This document shows, piece after piece, positions 1-8,064 of a stretch of 64,000 nucleotides of DNA (position 1 is the first letter of the stretch; each line of letters opens with the position of its first letter). The notes beneath the pieces were generated by a model, which ran no database searches, was not told the origin of the DNA, and saw nothing but the letters and a program-made list of their open reading frames with translations. Origin of the DNA: Stutzerimonas stutzeri (GTDB lineage Bacteria; Pseudomonadota; Gammaproteobacteria; Pseudomonadales; Pseudomonadaceae); assembly GCA_002339675.1 (NCBI GenBank), contig DDKB01000023.1, positions 1 through 64,000 of the forward strand, written 5' to 3'. Position numbers and translations under genes: made by a program.

Positions 1-36
1 CGGGATTAGTAGACCACTACAGACGCGGCAGCTTGA

Positions 37-175
37 TCGCAGGCAGAGCCCGCTCCTACACAAAAGCTTCATGGCCGATGAAAAACCCCGGCGCCCGCTC
101 ATGTAGGAGCAGGTTCTACCTGCGACCGGGCGTGGCAATTGAGCGGCCAGGGTCGCAGGCAGAGCCTGCTCCTAC
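37..175. repeat. REP palindrome cluster (three units, BIME-like)
   Basis: Three imperfect copies of a palindromic unit of the form GTAGGAGC..GCTCTGCC..GCGA lie at 37-59 (inverted), 103-127 (direct) and 152-175 (inverted). Alternating orientation is typical of bacterial interspersed mosaic elements. The same class recurs at 17294-17317. They sit upstream of the metallophosphoesterase gene and are not coding. Confidence 0.8.
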
Positions 176-264
176 ATCATAAAGCTTCGTGGGCATGCAA
201 GAGGCTGCTCCAGGGCGTGTTAGAGAGGATTGGGCTCGCAGCCCGACGCGGATACACTGCCGCC

Positions 265-921
265 ATGACTTCGCACCTGGCCATCGAACTGGAACAGACC
301 GAGCTGTGGCTGCTCGGCGACAAAGCCATCTACTGGCCGGAACAGCAGGCGCTGCTGGTGGCCGATATCCATTTCGGCAAAGCGGCCGCCTACCGTCGCC
401 TTGGCCAACCGGTGCCGCACGGCACGACCCAAAGCAATCTGCTACGGCTGGATCGGATGCTGGCGCGCTACAGCTGTCGCCAGCTGATTTTTCTCGGCGA
501 CTTCCTGCACGCCCCCGAATCCCAGACCCCAGCTGTTCTGGCTCGGCTGCATGAATGGCGTGCCAACCACCCCGCGCTGGCGATCACGCTTATCCGGGGC
601 AACCACGACCGCCGGGCCGGTGATCCGCCCGAAACGCTCGGCATCACCGTCGTCCCCGAACCGCTGCTGCTCGGCCCGTTCGCCCTGCAGCACGAACCTG
701 ATCCGCACCCCACCCATCACGTCTTTGCGGGCCATCTGCATCCAGCATTTCGCTTGAACGGACGCGGGCGCCAGTCGCTGCGCCTGCCCTGCTTCTGCAT
801 CGGCCACCGCCTGAGCCTGTTGCCAGCCTTCGGCGACTTCACTGGCATGATGGAAGTCGACGCCGACCCGGGTCGGCGTCTGTACGTGGTCGGAGATGAG
901 GGCGTTTGGCAGGTGGCCTGA
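265..921 (+). CDS. pdeM: Ligase-associated DNA damage response endonuclease PdeM (metallophosphoesterase)
   Basis: Calcineurin-like metallophosphoesterase of 218 residues. Metal-binding motifs are visible in order: DIHFGK near the N-terminus, GDFLH, RGNHD, and GHLHP near the C-terminus. This arrangement fits the small PdeM/YkuE-like family found with ATP-dependent DNA ligase and an Lhr-type helicase in a presumed DNA-repair module. Those partners would lie upstream, outside the window, so the family name rests on the motifs. The frame is open further upstream, but the ATG at 265 follows the REP cluster directly and gives a normal N-terminus. It converges with the next gene with no spacer. Confidence 0.8.
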   Translation: MTSHLAIELEQTELWLLGDKAIYWPEQQALLVADIHFGKAAAYRRLGQPVPHGTTQSNLLRLDRMLARYSCRQLIFLGDFLHAPESQTPAVLARLHEWRANHPALAITLIRGNHDRRAGDPPETLGITVVPEPLLLGPFALQHEPDPHPTHHVFAGHLHPAFRLNGRGRQSLRLPCFCIGHRLSLLPAFGDFTGMMEVDADPGRRLYVVGDEGVWQVA

Positions 922-1155
922 TCAGGCCTGGGAAATACCGGTTACGGTGATACCGAAGCGCTCGGCCAGTCGAGTGGCAGGGGTCTCCTCAATGTCCGGG
1001 TCGTGCTCGTAGGCGTCGTCCTCCCCGGCATAGTCCTGTTCGGCCTTTTGCGTTACCAGCGCCACGGCCTCGTCAATATCCGGCTGGCGATCGGACTCGG
1101 TCCGTAGGATGGAAGTGTTGCCGTCTTTGCTGTACGCGATGATCCAGGTCGTCAT
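922..1155 (-). CDS. Conserved small hypothetical protein (77 aa)
   Basis: A 77-residue soluble acidic protein starting MTTWIIAYS, with no signal peptide or membrane segment. The middle is rich in Asp and Glu (an EDDAYEHDPD stretch). The stop codon abuts the stop of the preceding plus-strand gene. I recognise no domain. It resembles short conserved Pseudomonas hypothetical proteins, and no function can be assigned. Confidence 0.6.
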   Translation of the reverse strand: MTTWIIAYSKDGNTSILRTESDRQPDIDEAVALVTQKAEQDYAGEDDAYEHDPDIEETPATRLAERFGITVTGISQA

Positions 1156-1502
1156 AACTCACCCCTTATGTGTAACAGACCGTCGGACAACGACTTGCGT
1201 GGCCAGGACAGCTCGACAAGCACCTCGGATACAGGCCCGGCATCCCGGGCGTTTGAATCTCGCCGCGAGCGCCGCCGGTCCACGTCTCTGGGATGTCGTA
1301 CTGCCTGCCTCGTCCAAGTCCCTCGCTGGCCTGCCAGCGCCGTTGGCGGAAACTTGCTCGCCAAGATTGGCGTCGCTCTGCTTAGAGACTAGTTCGTCGT
1401 GTTCGGTTCTGCCGCTTGCGCTTGATCCGATGACCCGCCAGACGGTCTGAACAGGGGCCTGCATCGTCGGTCATCCGAATAGATCGCACAGGAGACGCGG
1501 CC
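1156..1502. other. Gene-free stretch upstream of the erythromycin-esterase-like gene
   Basis: About 350 bases with only short overlapping open frames of biased composition and no recognisable protein. It probably carries the divergent promoters for the small hypothetical gene and the plus-strand gene at 1503. A purine-rich AGGAGA lies 8 bases before the ATG at 1503 and supports that start. Confidence 0.4.
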
Positions 1503-2834
1503 ATGACGCATGCAGGCTCACGCCCTTCCCCGATGACCGATGCACAGCTGGTTCAGCAGCTGCGCCGCCATGCCGTGGAACTGCCCGCGCCTGATGACGA
1601 ATGTTTTGCCGATTGTTTCGATCGCCTTGCCGACGCCCGTGTCGTACTGATCGGCGAGGCCAGTCACGGCACGTCCGAGTTCTACCGAGCCCGGGCGGCG
1701 ATTACCCGTCGGCTGGTTGAGCGCCACGGCTTCTCCATCATCGCGGCCGAAGCGGACTGGCCGGATGCGGCGAGGATCGACCGCCATGTGCGCCGGCAGG
1801 AACCGCCGGATTGGGTCGAGGAAGGCTTCAAGCGTTTTCCGACCTGGATGTGGCGCAACCAGGAAGTCGCTGAGTTCGTCGACTGGCTGCGTGACCACAA
1901 CGCCGCGCAGCCCGCGACACGGCACGTGGAATTTCGCGGACTGGACGTCTACAGCCTCGGCGCCTCGATCCAGGCGGTACTGACCTATCTGGATCGCGTT
2001 GACCCCCAAGCCGCGCGCGTGGCGCGGCGACGCTACGGCTGCCTCGGTCCCTGGCAGGACGAACCGGCAGTCTACGGCCACCACGTCATGCGCGGTGAAG
2101 CGTCTTGCGAAGACGCGGTGGTCGAGCAGCTGCGCGCCCTGCTCGATCAACGCCTGGCCTATCAGAAAGGCGACGGTGATCGGTTCTTCGACGCCGAGCG
2201 CAACGCCCGCGTGGTGCTCGCCGCCGAGCAGTACTACCGCGCCATGTACCGCGGCTCCAGTGAATCCTGGAACCTGCGTGACCGGCACATGTTCGACACC
2301 CTGCGAGCGCTGCTAGTGCAACGCGGCGAACAGGCGAAGGCGGTGGTGTGGGCGCACAACTCGCACATCGGCAACGCCGCTGCGACGTCGATGGGCTGGG
2401 GCGGCGAGTTCAACATCGGCGAACTATGCCGCACCGCCTTTGGCCGCGACGCCGTATCCATCGGTATGGCGACCGACCGCGGCGAGGTCGCTGCAGCGGA
2501 TAACTGGGATGAACCGATGCAAGTCATGCAGGTGCGTCCTTCCCGGCCCGATAGCTGGGAACATGTATTCCTGCAGACCGGCCTGCGGGCCTCGCTGACC
2601 AGCTGGCGCGATGAGCCGAGCCTGCGTGGCGCACTGGCCTCGCCGCGTCTAGAGCGCGCAATCGGGGTCATCTACCGTCCGGCGACCGAGCGGCAGAGTC
2701 ATTACTTCCGAGCCATACTGTCTGAGCAGTTCGATGCCCTGCTCTGGCTCGAACAGACCACTGCGGTGACGCCCATCGGCCCCGCGCCGTTCGACGCCCA
2801 CAGCGTTCCGGATACCTACCCGTTCGGAGAGTGA
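1503..2834 (+). CDS. Erythromycin esterase family protein
   Basis: 443 residues matching the erythromycin-esterase/succinoglycan-biosynthesis-like hydrolase fold. Visible signatures are GEASHGTSEFYR at about residues 51-62 (conserved Glu and His), AAEADWPDA near 81-89, and VVWAHNSHIGNA in the C-terminal half (conserved His). Despite the name, most chromosomal members have no proven macrolide activity. An AGGAGA ribosome-binding site precedes the ATG; Met11 is an alternative start. The stop is 3 nt from the next start, so this and the phosphoribosyltransferase form a two-gene operon. That pairing is common in bacteria and suggests a joint, still unclear, role. Confidence 0.85.
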   Translation: MTHAGSRPSPMTDAQLVQQLRRHAVELPAPDDECFADCFDRLADARVVLIGEASHGTSEFYRARAAITRRLVERHGFSIIAAEADWPDAARIDRHVRRQEPPDWVEEGFKRFPTWMWRNQEVAEFVDWLRDHNAAQPATRHVEFRGLDVYSLGASIQAVLTYLDRVDPQAARVARRRYGCLGPWQDEPAVYGHHVMRGEASCEDAVVEQLRALLDQRLAYQKGDGDRFFDAERNARVVLAAEQYYRAMYRGSSESWNLRDRHMFDTLRALLVQRGEQAKAVVWAHNSHIGNAAATSMGWGGEFNIGELCRTAFGRDAVSIGMATDRGEVAAADNWDEPMQVMQVRPSRPDSWEHVFLQTGLRASLTSWRDEPSLRGALASPRLERAIGVIYRPATERQSHYFRAILSEQFDALLWLEQTTAVTPIGPAPFDAHSVPDTYPFGE

Positions 2835-2837
2835 GCC

Positions 2838-3560
2838 ATGCGCGCCTTCAGCCCAGAACCCCAATTGTTCCGCGACCGCACCCACGCCGGCCAGGAGTTG
2901 GCCGAAGCCCTGCTGCACCTCCTGACGGAGGACCCACTGGTCCTGGCCCTGCCGCGCGGCGGTGTACCGGTGGCCTTCGAGGTGGCGAAGCGATTGGGCG
3001 CGCCTCTGGATCTGGTGCTGGTACGCAAGATCGGCGCGCCGAACGATGAGGAACTGGCGTTGGGTGCCGTGATCGACGGGGCGGAGCCTAAATGGGTCAT
3101 CAACCAGGAATTACTCAACCAAATCGCGCCACCGCCGAGCTGGTTCGAGGAAGAGATGACGCGGCAGCTGGCGGAGCTGGAGCGTCGCCGCCAACGCTAC
3201 TGCGCCGGGCGCCCGGCGCCGGTGGTCGCCGGCCGCTGCCTCATCGTGATCGACGACGGCATCGCCACTGGCGCCACGGTACGCGCCGCGTTGCGGGGTC
3301 TGAAGCAGTCGAAGCCGGCGCGAATCGTACTGGCGGTGCCGGTGGGCCCACGCGATGTCATCGAGATGCTGCGCTCGGAGGTGGATGAGCTGGTCTGCCT
3401 GGCCATGCCCGAGCCGTTCATAGGCGTTGGACGGCACTATCAGGATTTCGATCAGACACCCGACGAGCAGGTCATCGACCTGCTCGCCCGAGCCCGTCAG
3501 CCGACGGGTAGCGTGATGCGTGAGGGTGAAGGTCAGGCCACCGGAGCGGGCGGTGGCTGA
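2838..3560 (+). CDS. Phosphoribosyltransferase family protein
   Basis: 240 residues. The type I phosphoribosyltransferase PRPP-binding loop is seen as VIDDGIATGAT at about residues 137-147, with an upstream PRGGVPVA segment at 39-46. Substrate cannot be deduced; members of this subgroup next to erythromycin-esterase-like genes are uncharacterised. The gene starts 3 nt after the preceding stop, with GGAGAG upstream as ribosome-binding site. The last 28 bases overlap, antisense, the 3' end of the small proline-rich gene on the other strand. Confidence 0.85.
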   Translation: MRAFSPEPQLFRDRTHAGQELAEALLHLLTEDPLVLALPRGGVPVAFEVAKRLGAPLDLVLVRKIGAPNDEELALGAVIDGAEPKWVINQELLNQIAPPPSWFEEEMTRQLAELERRRQRYCAGRPAPVVAGRCLIVIDDGIATGATVRAALRGLKQSKPARIVLAVPVGPRDVIEMLRSEVDELVCLAMPEPFIGVGRHYQDFDQTPDEQVIDLLARARQPTGSVMREGEGQATGAGGG

Positions 3561-3688
3561 TCCGGAACGGTCGGCTCGCCTGGCTCACTGGGCAGGTCCG
3601 GCACACCGGGCTCTTCGGGGTCACCGGGCACGCCCTGCGCCTGCACGCTGAACCTGTCGAATTCGCTCGGGTAAGAATGGGTTTCCAT
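3533..3688 (-). CDS. Small proline-rich acidic protein (51 aa)
   Basis: A short minus-strand frame starting METHSYPSEF and continuing with repeated PGDPEEPG/SEPGEP-like segments to the C-terminus, probably disordered. The ATG at 3688 is preceded by a near-perfect ribosome-binding site (AGGAGGAC, 5 nt spacing), which is the main reason to believe the gene. It converges with and overlaps the phosphoribosyltransferase 3' end by 28 bp. No family recognised. Confidence 0.55.
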   Translation of the reverse strand: METHSYPSEFDRFSVQAQGVPGDPEEPGVPDLPSEPGEPTVPDQPPPAPVA

Positions 3689-3949
3689 ATACTGTCCTCC
3701 TGCTGGGTCGACGAGAAGCCCGGATGGGCTCTAGCAGTAGAGGTTAGGCCGGCGGCATAAAATCCGTCCTTCCGTCGGGCGGGTCGTCCGACCTGCGCTG
3801 CGACGCAACCCGAGGCCGGTTTCCATCGCTGTCCCTAGGTGCGCGCAGGCTGGCAGACAGTGCTTCCGATTTGCCAGCAGGCGCGCCGCTGCAAGGGCAA
3901 CCACGTCGAACTCATCGTACGCGCAAACGCACCCTCGGCCCGGGCGTGC

Positions 3950-4489
3950 TTACCACATGAGGTCGTCGGGGATCTGGTAGGCGGCATAGGGATCGTCCGC
4001 ATCCGGCGCTTCGGTCTGGGTGTTGAGCTGAACGATGCGGCGCGGATCACGCTCCTGGATCTTCAGCGCCGCCTCGCGCGGGATCACTTCGTAGCCACCG
4101 CCGTGGCGGACGATGGCCAGCGAACCGCTGGAGAGCTTGTCGCGCATGAGCTTGTTCACCGACAGCCGCTTGACCTTCTTGTCATCGACGAAGTTGTAGT
4201 AATCCTCGGTGGTCAGCTTGGGCAGCCGGCTGCCTTCGATCAGCTGCTTGACTTGCGCCGTGCGCGCCTTCTGCTCGGCTTTTTCCTGCTGCTGACGGTT
4301 CAGCTCTTGGTCGCGGGCCAGCTTTTCGGCATGGGCCTTGAGCGCCGCATCGCGCTGTGAGGTGTCCTGTTCGGCCTGGCCTTTCTTCACCAGACGCTGC
4401 TGTTTCTGTTGTTGTTTGCTGGCCTGCTTGGCCTGCTTTTCATTGACCAGCCCGGCTTTGAGCAGCTGATCGCGAAGGGAAAGACTCAT
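3950..4489 (-). CDS. DUF2058 family protein (YaiL-like)
   Basis: 179 residues starting MSLSLRDQLLKAGLVNEKQ, the characteristic N-terminus of the DUF2058/YaiL family. Residues about 15-85 are rich in Lys, Gln and Glu and are predicted to be a long helix or coiled coil. The C-terminal half (GSRLPKLTTEDYYNFVDDKKVK onward) is the conserved globular part. The E. coli relative is annotated as nucleoprotein/polynucleotide-associated, but its role is not settled. It lies 108 bp downstream of mazG on the same strand. Confidence 0.85.
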   Translation of the reverse strand: MSLSLRDQLLKAGLVNEKQAKQASKQQQKQQRLVKKGQAEQDTSQRDAALKAHAEKLARDQELNRQQQEKAEQKARTAQVKQLIEGSRLPKLTTEDYYNFVDDKKVKRLSVNKLMRDKLSSGSLAIVRHGGGYEVIPREAALKIQERDPRRIVQLNTQTEAPDADDPYAAYQIPDDLMW

Positions 4490-4597
4490 GTGTCGGGTCG
4501 TCTCGTCGTGAATTCAAATTAGACGTAAGGGTGGTTCAACCGTGATTCGCCGAGCGTCTTGGTGGCACGGACAGCTTCCACGATCAGGCGCTGGCTA

Positions 4598-5428
4598 TCA
4601 ACCGCAGGTCGGTATCTTTTCGGCTTGTTTGGCCTCGCCCCATAGCGCGTCGAGCGTCTCCAGGTCGCAATCTTCGATGGGCCGACCGCTTTCCCGCAAG
4701 GCTTGTTCGATAAAGCGGAAGCGGCGCTCGAATTTTTGGTTGGCCGCACGCAAGGCGTTTTCCGGATCGACCTTCAGGTGCCGCGCCAGATTCACCGTGA
4801 CGAACAACAGATCGCCGATTTCCTCGGCAATGGCATCGGGGTCGTTTTCGCTCATGGCTTCGAGCACTTCGTCGAGCTCCTCACGCACCTTGTCCACCAC
4901 GGGCAAGGCATCCGGCCAGTCGAAACCAACCTGAGCGGTTCGCTTCTGCAACTTGGCCGCGCGGCTCAGGGCGGGCAGTGCGCTGGGCACATCGTCGAGC
5001 AGTGACAATTGCTCCGGCGCAGCGGCCTTCTCGGCGCGCTCCTCGGCCTTGATCTGTTCCCAACGCACCTTGATGGCTGCCTCATCGAGGCGCGGCAGCT
5101 CGGGCGAGCCGTACAGATCGCCGTCGGGAAACACATGCGGATGCCGGCGCAACAGCTTGCGGGTGATGCCATCGACCACTGTATCGAATTCGAAACGCCC
5201 TTCTTCTTTCGCCAGCTGGCTGTAATAGACGACCTGGAACAGCAGATCACCCAGTTCACCGGGCAGATGCTCGAAGTCGCCGCTCTCGATGGCATCCGCC
5301 ACCTCGTAGGCCTCCTCCAGGGTATGCGGCACGATGCTGGCGTAGTCCTGCTGCAGATCCCACGGGCAACCATGCTGCGGATCACGCAGCCGTGCCATCA
5401 GGTGCAGCAGGTCGTTGAGTTGGTACAT
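4598..5428 (-). CDS. mazG: Nucleoside triphosphate pyrophosphohydrolase MazG
   Basis: 276 residues with two tandem MazG domains, each showing EExxE-type metal-binding helices: EEAYEVADAIE plus ELGDLLFQ in the first, EELDEVLEAM plus EEIGDLLFV in the second. MazG hydrolyses NTPs to NMP and pyrophosphate and in E. coli lowers ppGpp through nucleotide depletion. It lies downstream of relA in the same direction, the conserved Pseudomonas order. The ATG at 5428 is chosen over an upstream extension because GAGGA lies 5 nt before it and the homologous N-terminus (MYQLNDLLHLMARLR) begins there. Confidence 0.95.
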   Translation of the reverse strand: MYQLNDLLHLMARLRDPQHGCPWDLQQDYASIVPHTLEEAYEVADAIESGDFEHLPGELGDLLFQVVYYSQLAKEEGRFEFDTVVDGITRKLLRRHPHVFPDGDLYGSPELPRLDEAAIKVRWEQIKAEERAEKAAAPEQLSLLDDVPSALPALSRAAKLQKRTAQVGFDWPDALPVVDKVREELDEVLEAMSENDPDAIAEEIGDLLFVTVNLARHLKVDPENALRAANQKFERRFRFIEQALRESGRPIEDCDLETLDALWGEAKQAEKIPTCG

Positions 5429-5470
5429 GACATTCCTCGGTGAAAGCCTGAGATTGAAGCTGAGCCCATT

Positions 5471-5575
5471 GTAGGGTGGATGACGCTCCACCCATCCACC
5501 TGGCGCAGCCCATCACAATGTCAGTCCCCGCCTCAACATCGTCATGGTGGATGTAAAAAGCGACATCCACCCTAC
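5471..5575. repeat. Inverted pair of REP-like palindromes (GTAGGGTGGAT class)
   Basis: Two palindromic units in opposite orientation: 5471-5500 starts GTAGGGTGGATG and closes with CATCCACC; 5546-5575 starts GGTGGATGT and ends ACATCCACCCTAC. Both carry the conserved GTAG (or complement) foot next to the stem, as REPs recognised by RAYT transposases do. The same class brackets the RAYT gene at 27.2 kb. Confidence 0.8.
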
Positions 5576-5623
5576 GATCAGCCCATCGGCATTGTGCGAC
5601 GGGCCCTGACCGTCTCGAGCGAA

Positions 5624-5710
5624 GGCCAGGCAAGGCGCAAGTTTGCTGAAAAAGCGGAGTTGGCTATTGCCAATGAGCATTTTTCAGCAGGCTTGCAACG
5701 CCGTATGGCC
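5624..5710. repeat. Long imperfect inverted repeat 3' of relA
   Basis: An 87-bp imperfect palindrome starts GGCCAGGCAAGGCG and closes with CGCCGTATGGCC. Its core stem is GCTGAAAAA paired with TTTTTCAGC around a loop of about 25 bases. It begins 12 bases beyond the relA stop codon and could end relA transcription on the minus strand, or be a MITE-like element. Confidence 0.55.
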
Positions 5711-5722
5711 GAGCGCAGTAGG

Positions 5723-7966
5723 TCAGGTGGTGCGTTGGCGCTTCGCCTCGATGATATTGGGCAGCTGCGATATCCGGCTCAGCAGTCGTCCCAGCGCATC
5801 CAGCCCTGGGATCTCGATGGTCAGCGTCATCTGCGCCGTGCTGTCTTCCTTGTTCGAACGGGTGTTCACCGCGAGTACGTTGATCCGCTCGTTGAGCAGA
5901 ATCTGCGAGACGTCGCGCAGCAGACCGGAGCGGTCATAGGCCCGGATGCTGATGTCCGCCGGATAGGTTTTCTCGGGGATCGGCCCCCAGCTGACCTGGA
6001 TGATTCGCTCCGGCTCGCGCCCGGCAAGCTGCAGCACCGAGGCGCAATCCTGGCGATGAATGCTGACGCCGCGCCCAAGGGTGATGTAGCCGACAATCGG
6101 ATCGCCCGGCAGCGGCTGGCAGCAGCCCGCCATTTGGGTGAGCAGGTTGCCGACACCCTGGATCTGCACGTCGCCGCGCTTGCCAGGCTTGGTGCTGGGG
6201 CGCCTGGGAATCAGCTCGAGCTGGTCGTCATCATGGCTATCGGGCTCAACCAGCTGCTGAGCATGGTTGACCAGCTGCGCCAGACGCAGATCGCCTGCAC
6301 CCAGTGCGGCGAACATGTCTTCGGCGGTCTTCAGATTGGCTTTTTCGGCCAGCTTGTCGAAGTCCACCGGCGGCAGATCGAGACGCCCCAGTTCACGCTC
6401 CAGCAGTGCCTTGCCGGCCGCCACGTTCTGGTCGCGGGCCTGCAGCTTGAACCAATGAACGATCTTCGCTCGCGAGCGCGAGGTGGTGATGTAGCCCAGG
6501 TTCGGGTTCAGCCAGTCACGGCTCGGCGAGCCCTGCTTGCTGGTGATGATCTCGACCTGCTCGCCAGTCTGCAGGCTGTAGTTGAGCGGCACGATGCGCC
6601 CATTGATCTTGGCACCGCGGCAGTTGTGGCCGATTTCGGTGTGCACGCGGTAGGCGAAGTCCAGCGGCGTAGCGCCCTTGGGCAGATCGATGGCATGGCC
6701 GTCCGGGGTGAACACATAGACGCGGTCCGGCTCGATATCCACGCGCAGTTGATCGGCCAAACCGCCGATGTCACCCAGCTCTTCGTGCCATTCGAGTACC
6801 TGCCGCAGCCAGGAAATCTTCTCCTCGTAGTGGTTCGAGGTGCTCTTGACGTCGGTGCCCTTGTAGCGCCAGTGCGCGCAAACCCCCAGCTCGGCCTCCT
6901 CATGCATGGCGTGCGTGCGGATCTGCACCTCCAGCACCTTGCCTTCGGGGCCGAGCACGGCGGTGTGCAGCGAGCGGTAGCCGTTTTCCTTGGGGTTGGC
7001 GATGTAGTCGTCGAACTCCTTGGGAATGTGTCGCCACAGGGTGTGCACGATGCCCAGCGCGGTGTAGCAGTCGCGGATCTCCGGCACCAGCACGCGTACG
7101 GCGCGAACGTCGTAGATCTGGCTGAACTGCAGGCCTTTCTTCTGCATCTTTCGCCAGATCGAGTAGATGTGCTTGGCGCGCCCGTCTATTTCCGGGTGTA
7201 TCCCGGTGGCGGTCAGTTCGTCCTTGAGCTGCTGGACGACGTTCTGGATGTACTGCTCACGATCGAGCCGCCGCTCGTGCAGCAGCTGGGCGATCTGCTT
7301 GTACTGCTCGGGTTCGAGGTAGCGGAAGGACAGGTCCTCCAGCTCCCATTTGATATGGCCGATGCCAAGGCGGTGGGCCAGCGGCGCGTAGATGTCGAAC
7401 ACTTCCCGCGCGACGCGATGCCGTTTGTCGTCATCGGCATTCTTCACCGCCCGGATGGCGCAGGTACGCTCGGCCAGCTTGATCAGCGCCACGCGCACGT
7501 CGTCGACCATGGCCACCAGCATCTTGCGCAGGTTTTCGACCTGGGTCTGGGTGCCGAGTACCAGCGACTCGCGCGGGTTGAGGCTGTCGCTGATGGCAGC
7601 CATGCGCAACACGCCCTCGATCAGCTTGGCGACCACCGGGCCGAACTGCTGGTGCACTTCGGCCAGCGGGATCTTGCCCTCGCGCACGCCGCGGTAGATC
7701 ACCGCTGCCACGAGGCTGTCCTGATCGAGCTTGAGATCAGCCAGAATCTCGGCGATCTCCAGGCCCGTCTGGTAGCTGGAAGTGCCTTCGCTCCACAGAT
7801 TCTGCGCCGCGTTGGCCTGCTGCTCCGCCGCTCGGGCGAACTCGCAGGCCTGCTTGAGTGCGTCGCGGTCGAGTGCCGGGTCCATCCCCAGCACATGATC
7901 GAGCCAGCCTTCGAGATTGATACTGCCGTCGGTGTTGATCGGCTGAACCGCTCTGACCTGAACCAT
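5723..7966 (-). CDS. relA: GTP pyrophosphokinase RelA
   Basis: 747 residues, the usual size for gammaproteobacterial RelA, the ribosome-associated (p)ppGpp synthetase that responds to uncharged tRNA. Order: degenerate N-terminal hydrolase-like domain without the HDxxED signature, synthetase domain with the RelA-type EFDDYIANPK motif and GYRSLHTAV, TGS domain (VYVFTPDGHAIDLPKGATP), zinc-finger/helical region, and a C-terminal ACT domain (IRAYDRSGLLRDV). EFDD rather than RFKD in the synthetase domain marks a RelA, not SpoT, enzyme. It lies in a minus-strand block with rlmD upstream and mazG downstream. Confidence 0.97.
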   Translation of the reverse strand: MVQVRAVQPINTDGSINLEGWLDHVLGMDPALDRDALKQACEFARAAEQQANAAQNLWSEGTSSYQTGLEIAEILADLKLDQDSLVAAVIYRGVREGKIPLAEVHQQFGPVVAKLIEGVLRMAAISDSLNPRESLVLGTQTQVENLRKMLVAMVDDVRVALIKLAERTCAIRAVKNADDDKRHRVAREVFDIYAPLAHRLGIGHIKWELEDLSFRYLEPEQYKQIAQLLHERRLDREQYIQNVVQQLKDELTATGIHPEIDGRAKHIYSIWRKMQKKGLQFSQIYDVRAVRVLVPEIRDCYTALGIVHTLWRHIPKEFDDYIANPKENGYRSLHTAVLGPEGKVLEVQIRTHAMHEEAELGVCAHWRYKGTDVKSTSNHYEEKISWLRQVLEWHEELGDIGGLADQLRVDIEPDRVYVFTPDGHAIDLPKGATPLDFAYRVHTEIGHNCRGAKINGRIVPLNYSLQTGEQVEIITSKQGSPSRDWLNPNLGYITTSRSRAKIVHWFKLQARDQNVAAGKALLERELGRLDLPPVDFDKLAEKANLKTAEDMFAALGAGDLRLAQLVNHAQQLVEPDSHDDDQLELIPRRPSTKPGKRGDVQIQGVGNLLTQMAGCCQPLPGDPIVGYITLGRGVSIHRQDCASVLQLAGREPERIIQVSWGPIPEKTYPADISIRAYDRSGLLRDVSQILLNERINVLAVNTRSNKEDSTAQMTLTIEIPGLDALGRLLSRISQLPNIIEAKRQRTT

Positions 7967-8064
7967 CCGTTACCTTCCCTCTGCGCATCGACTGCGCGTT
8001 ACGCCGACTTTCTGTGCGTCGGTCGGTTGAACCACAGGCCTGTCGCCTGCCAACTGTTGCTGTC

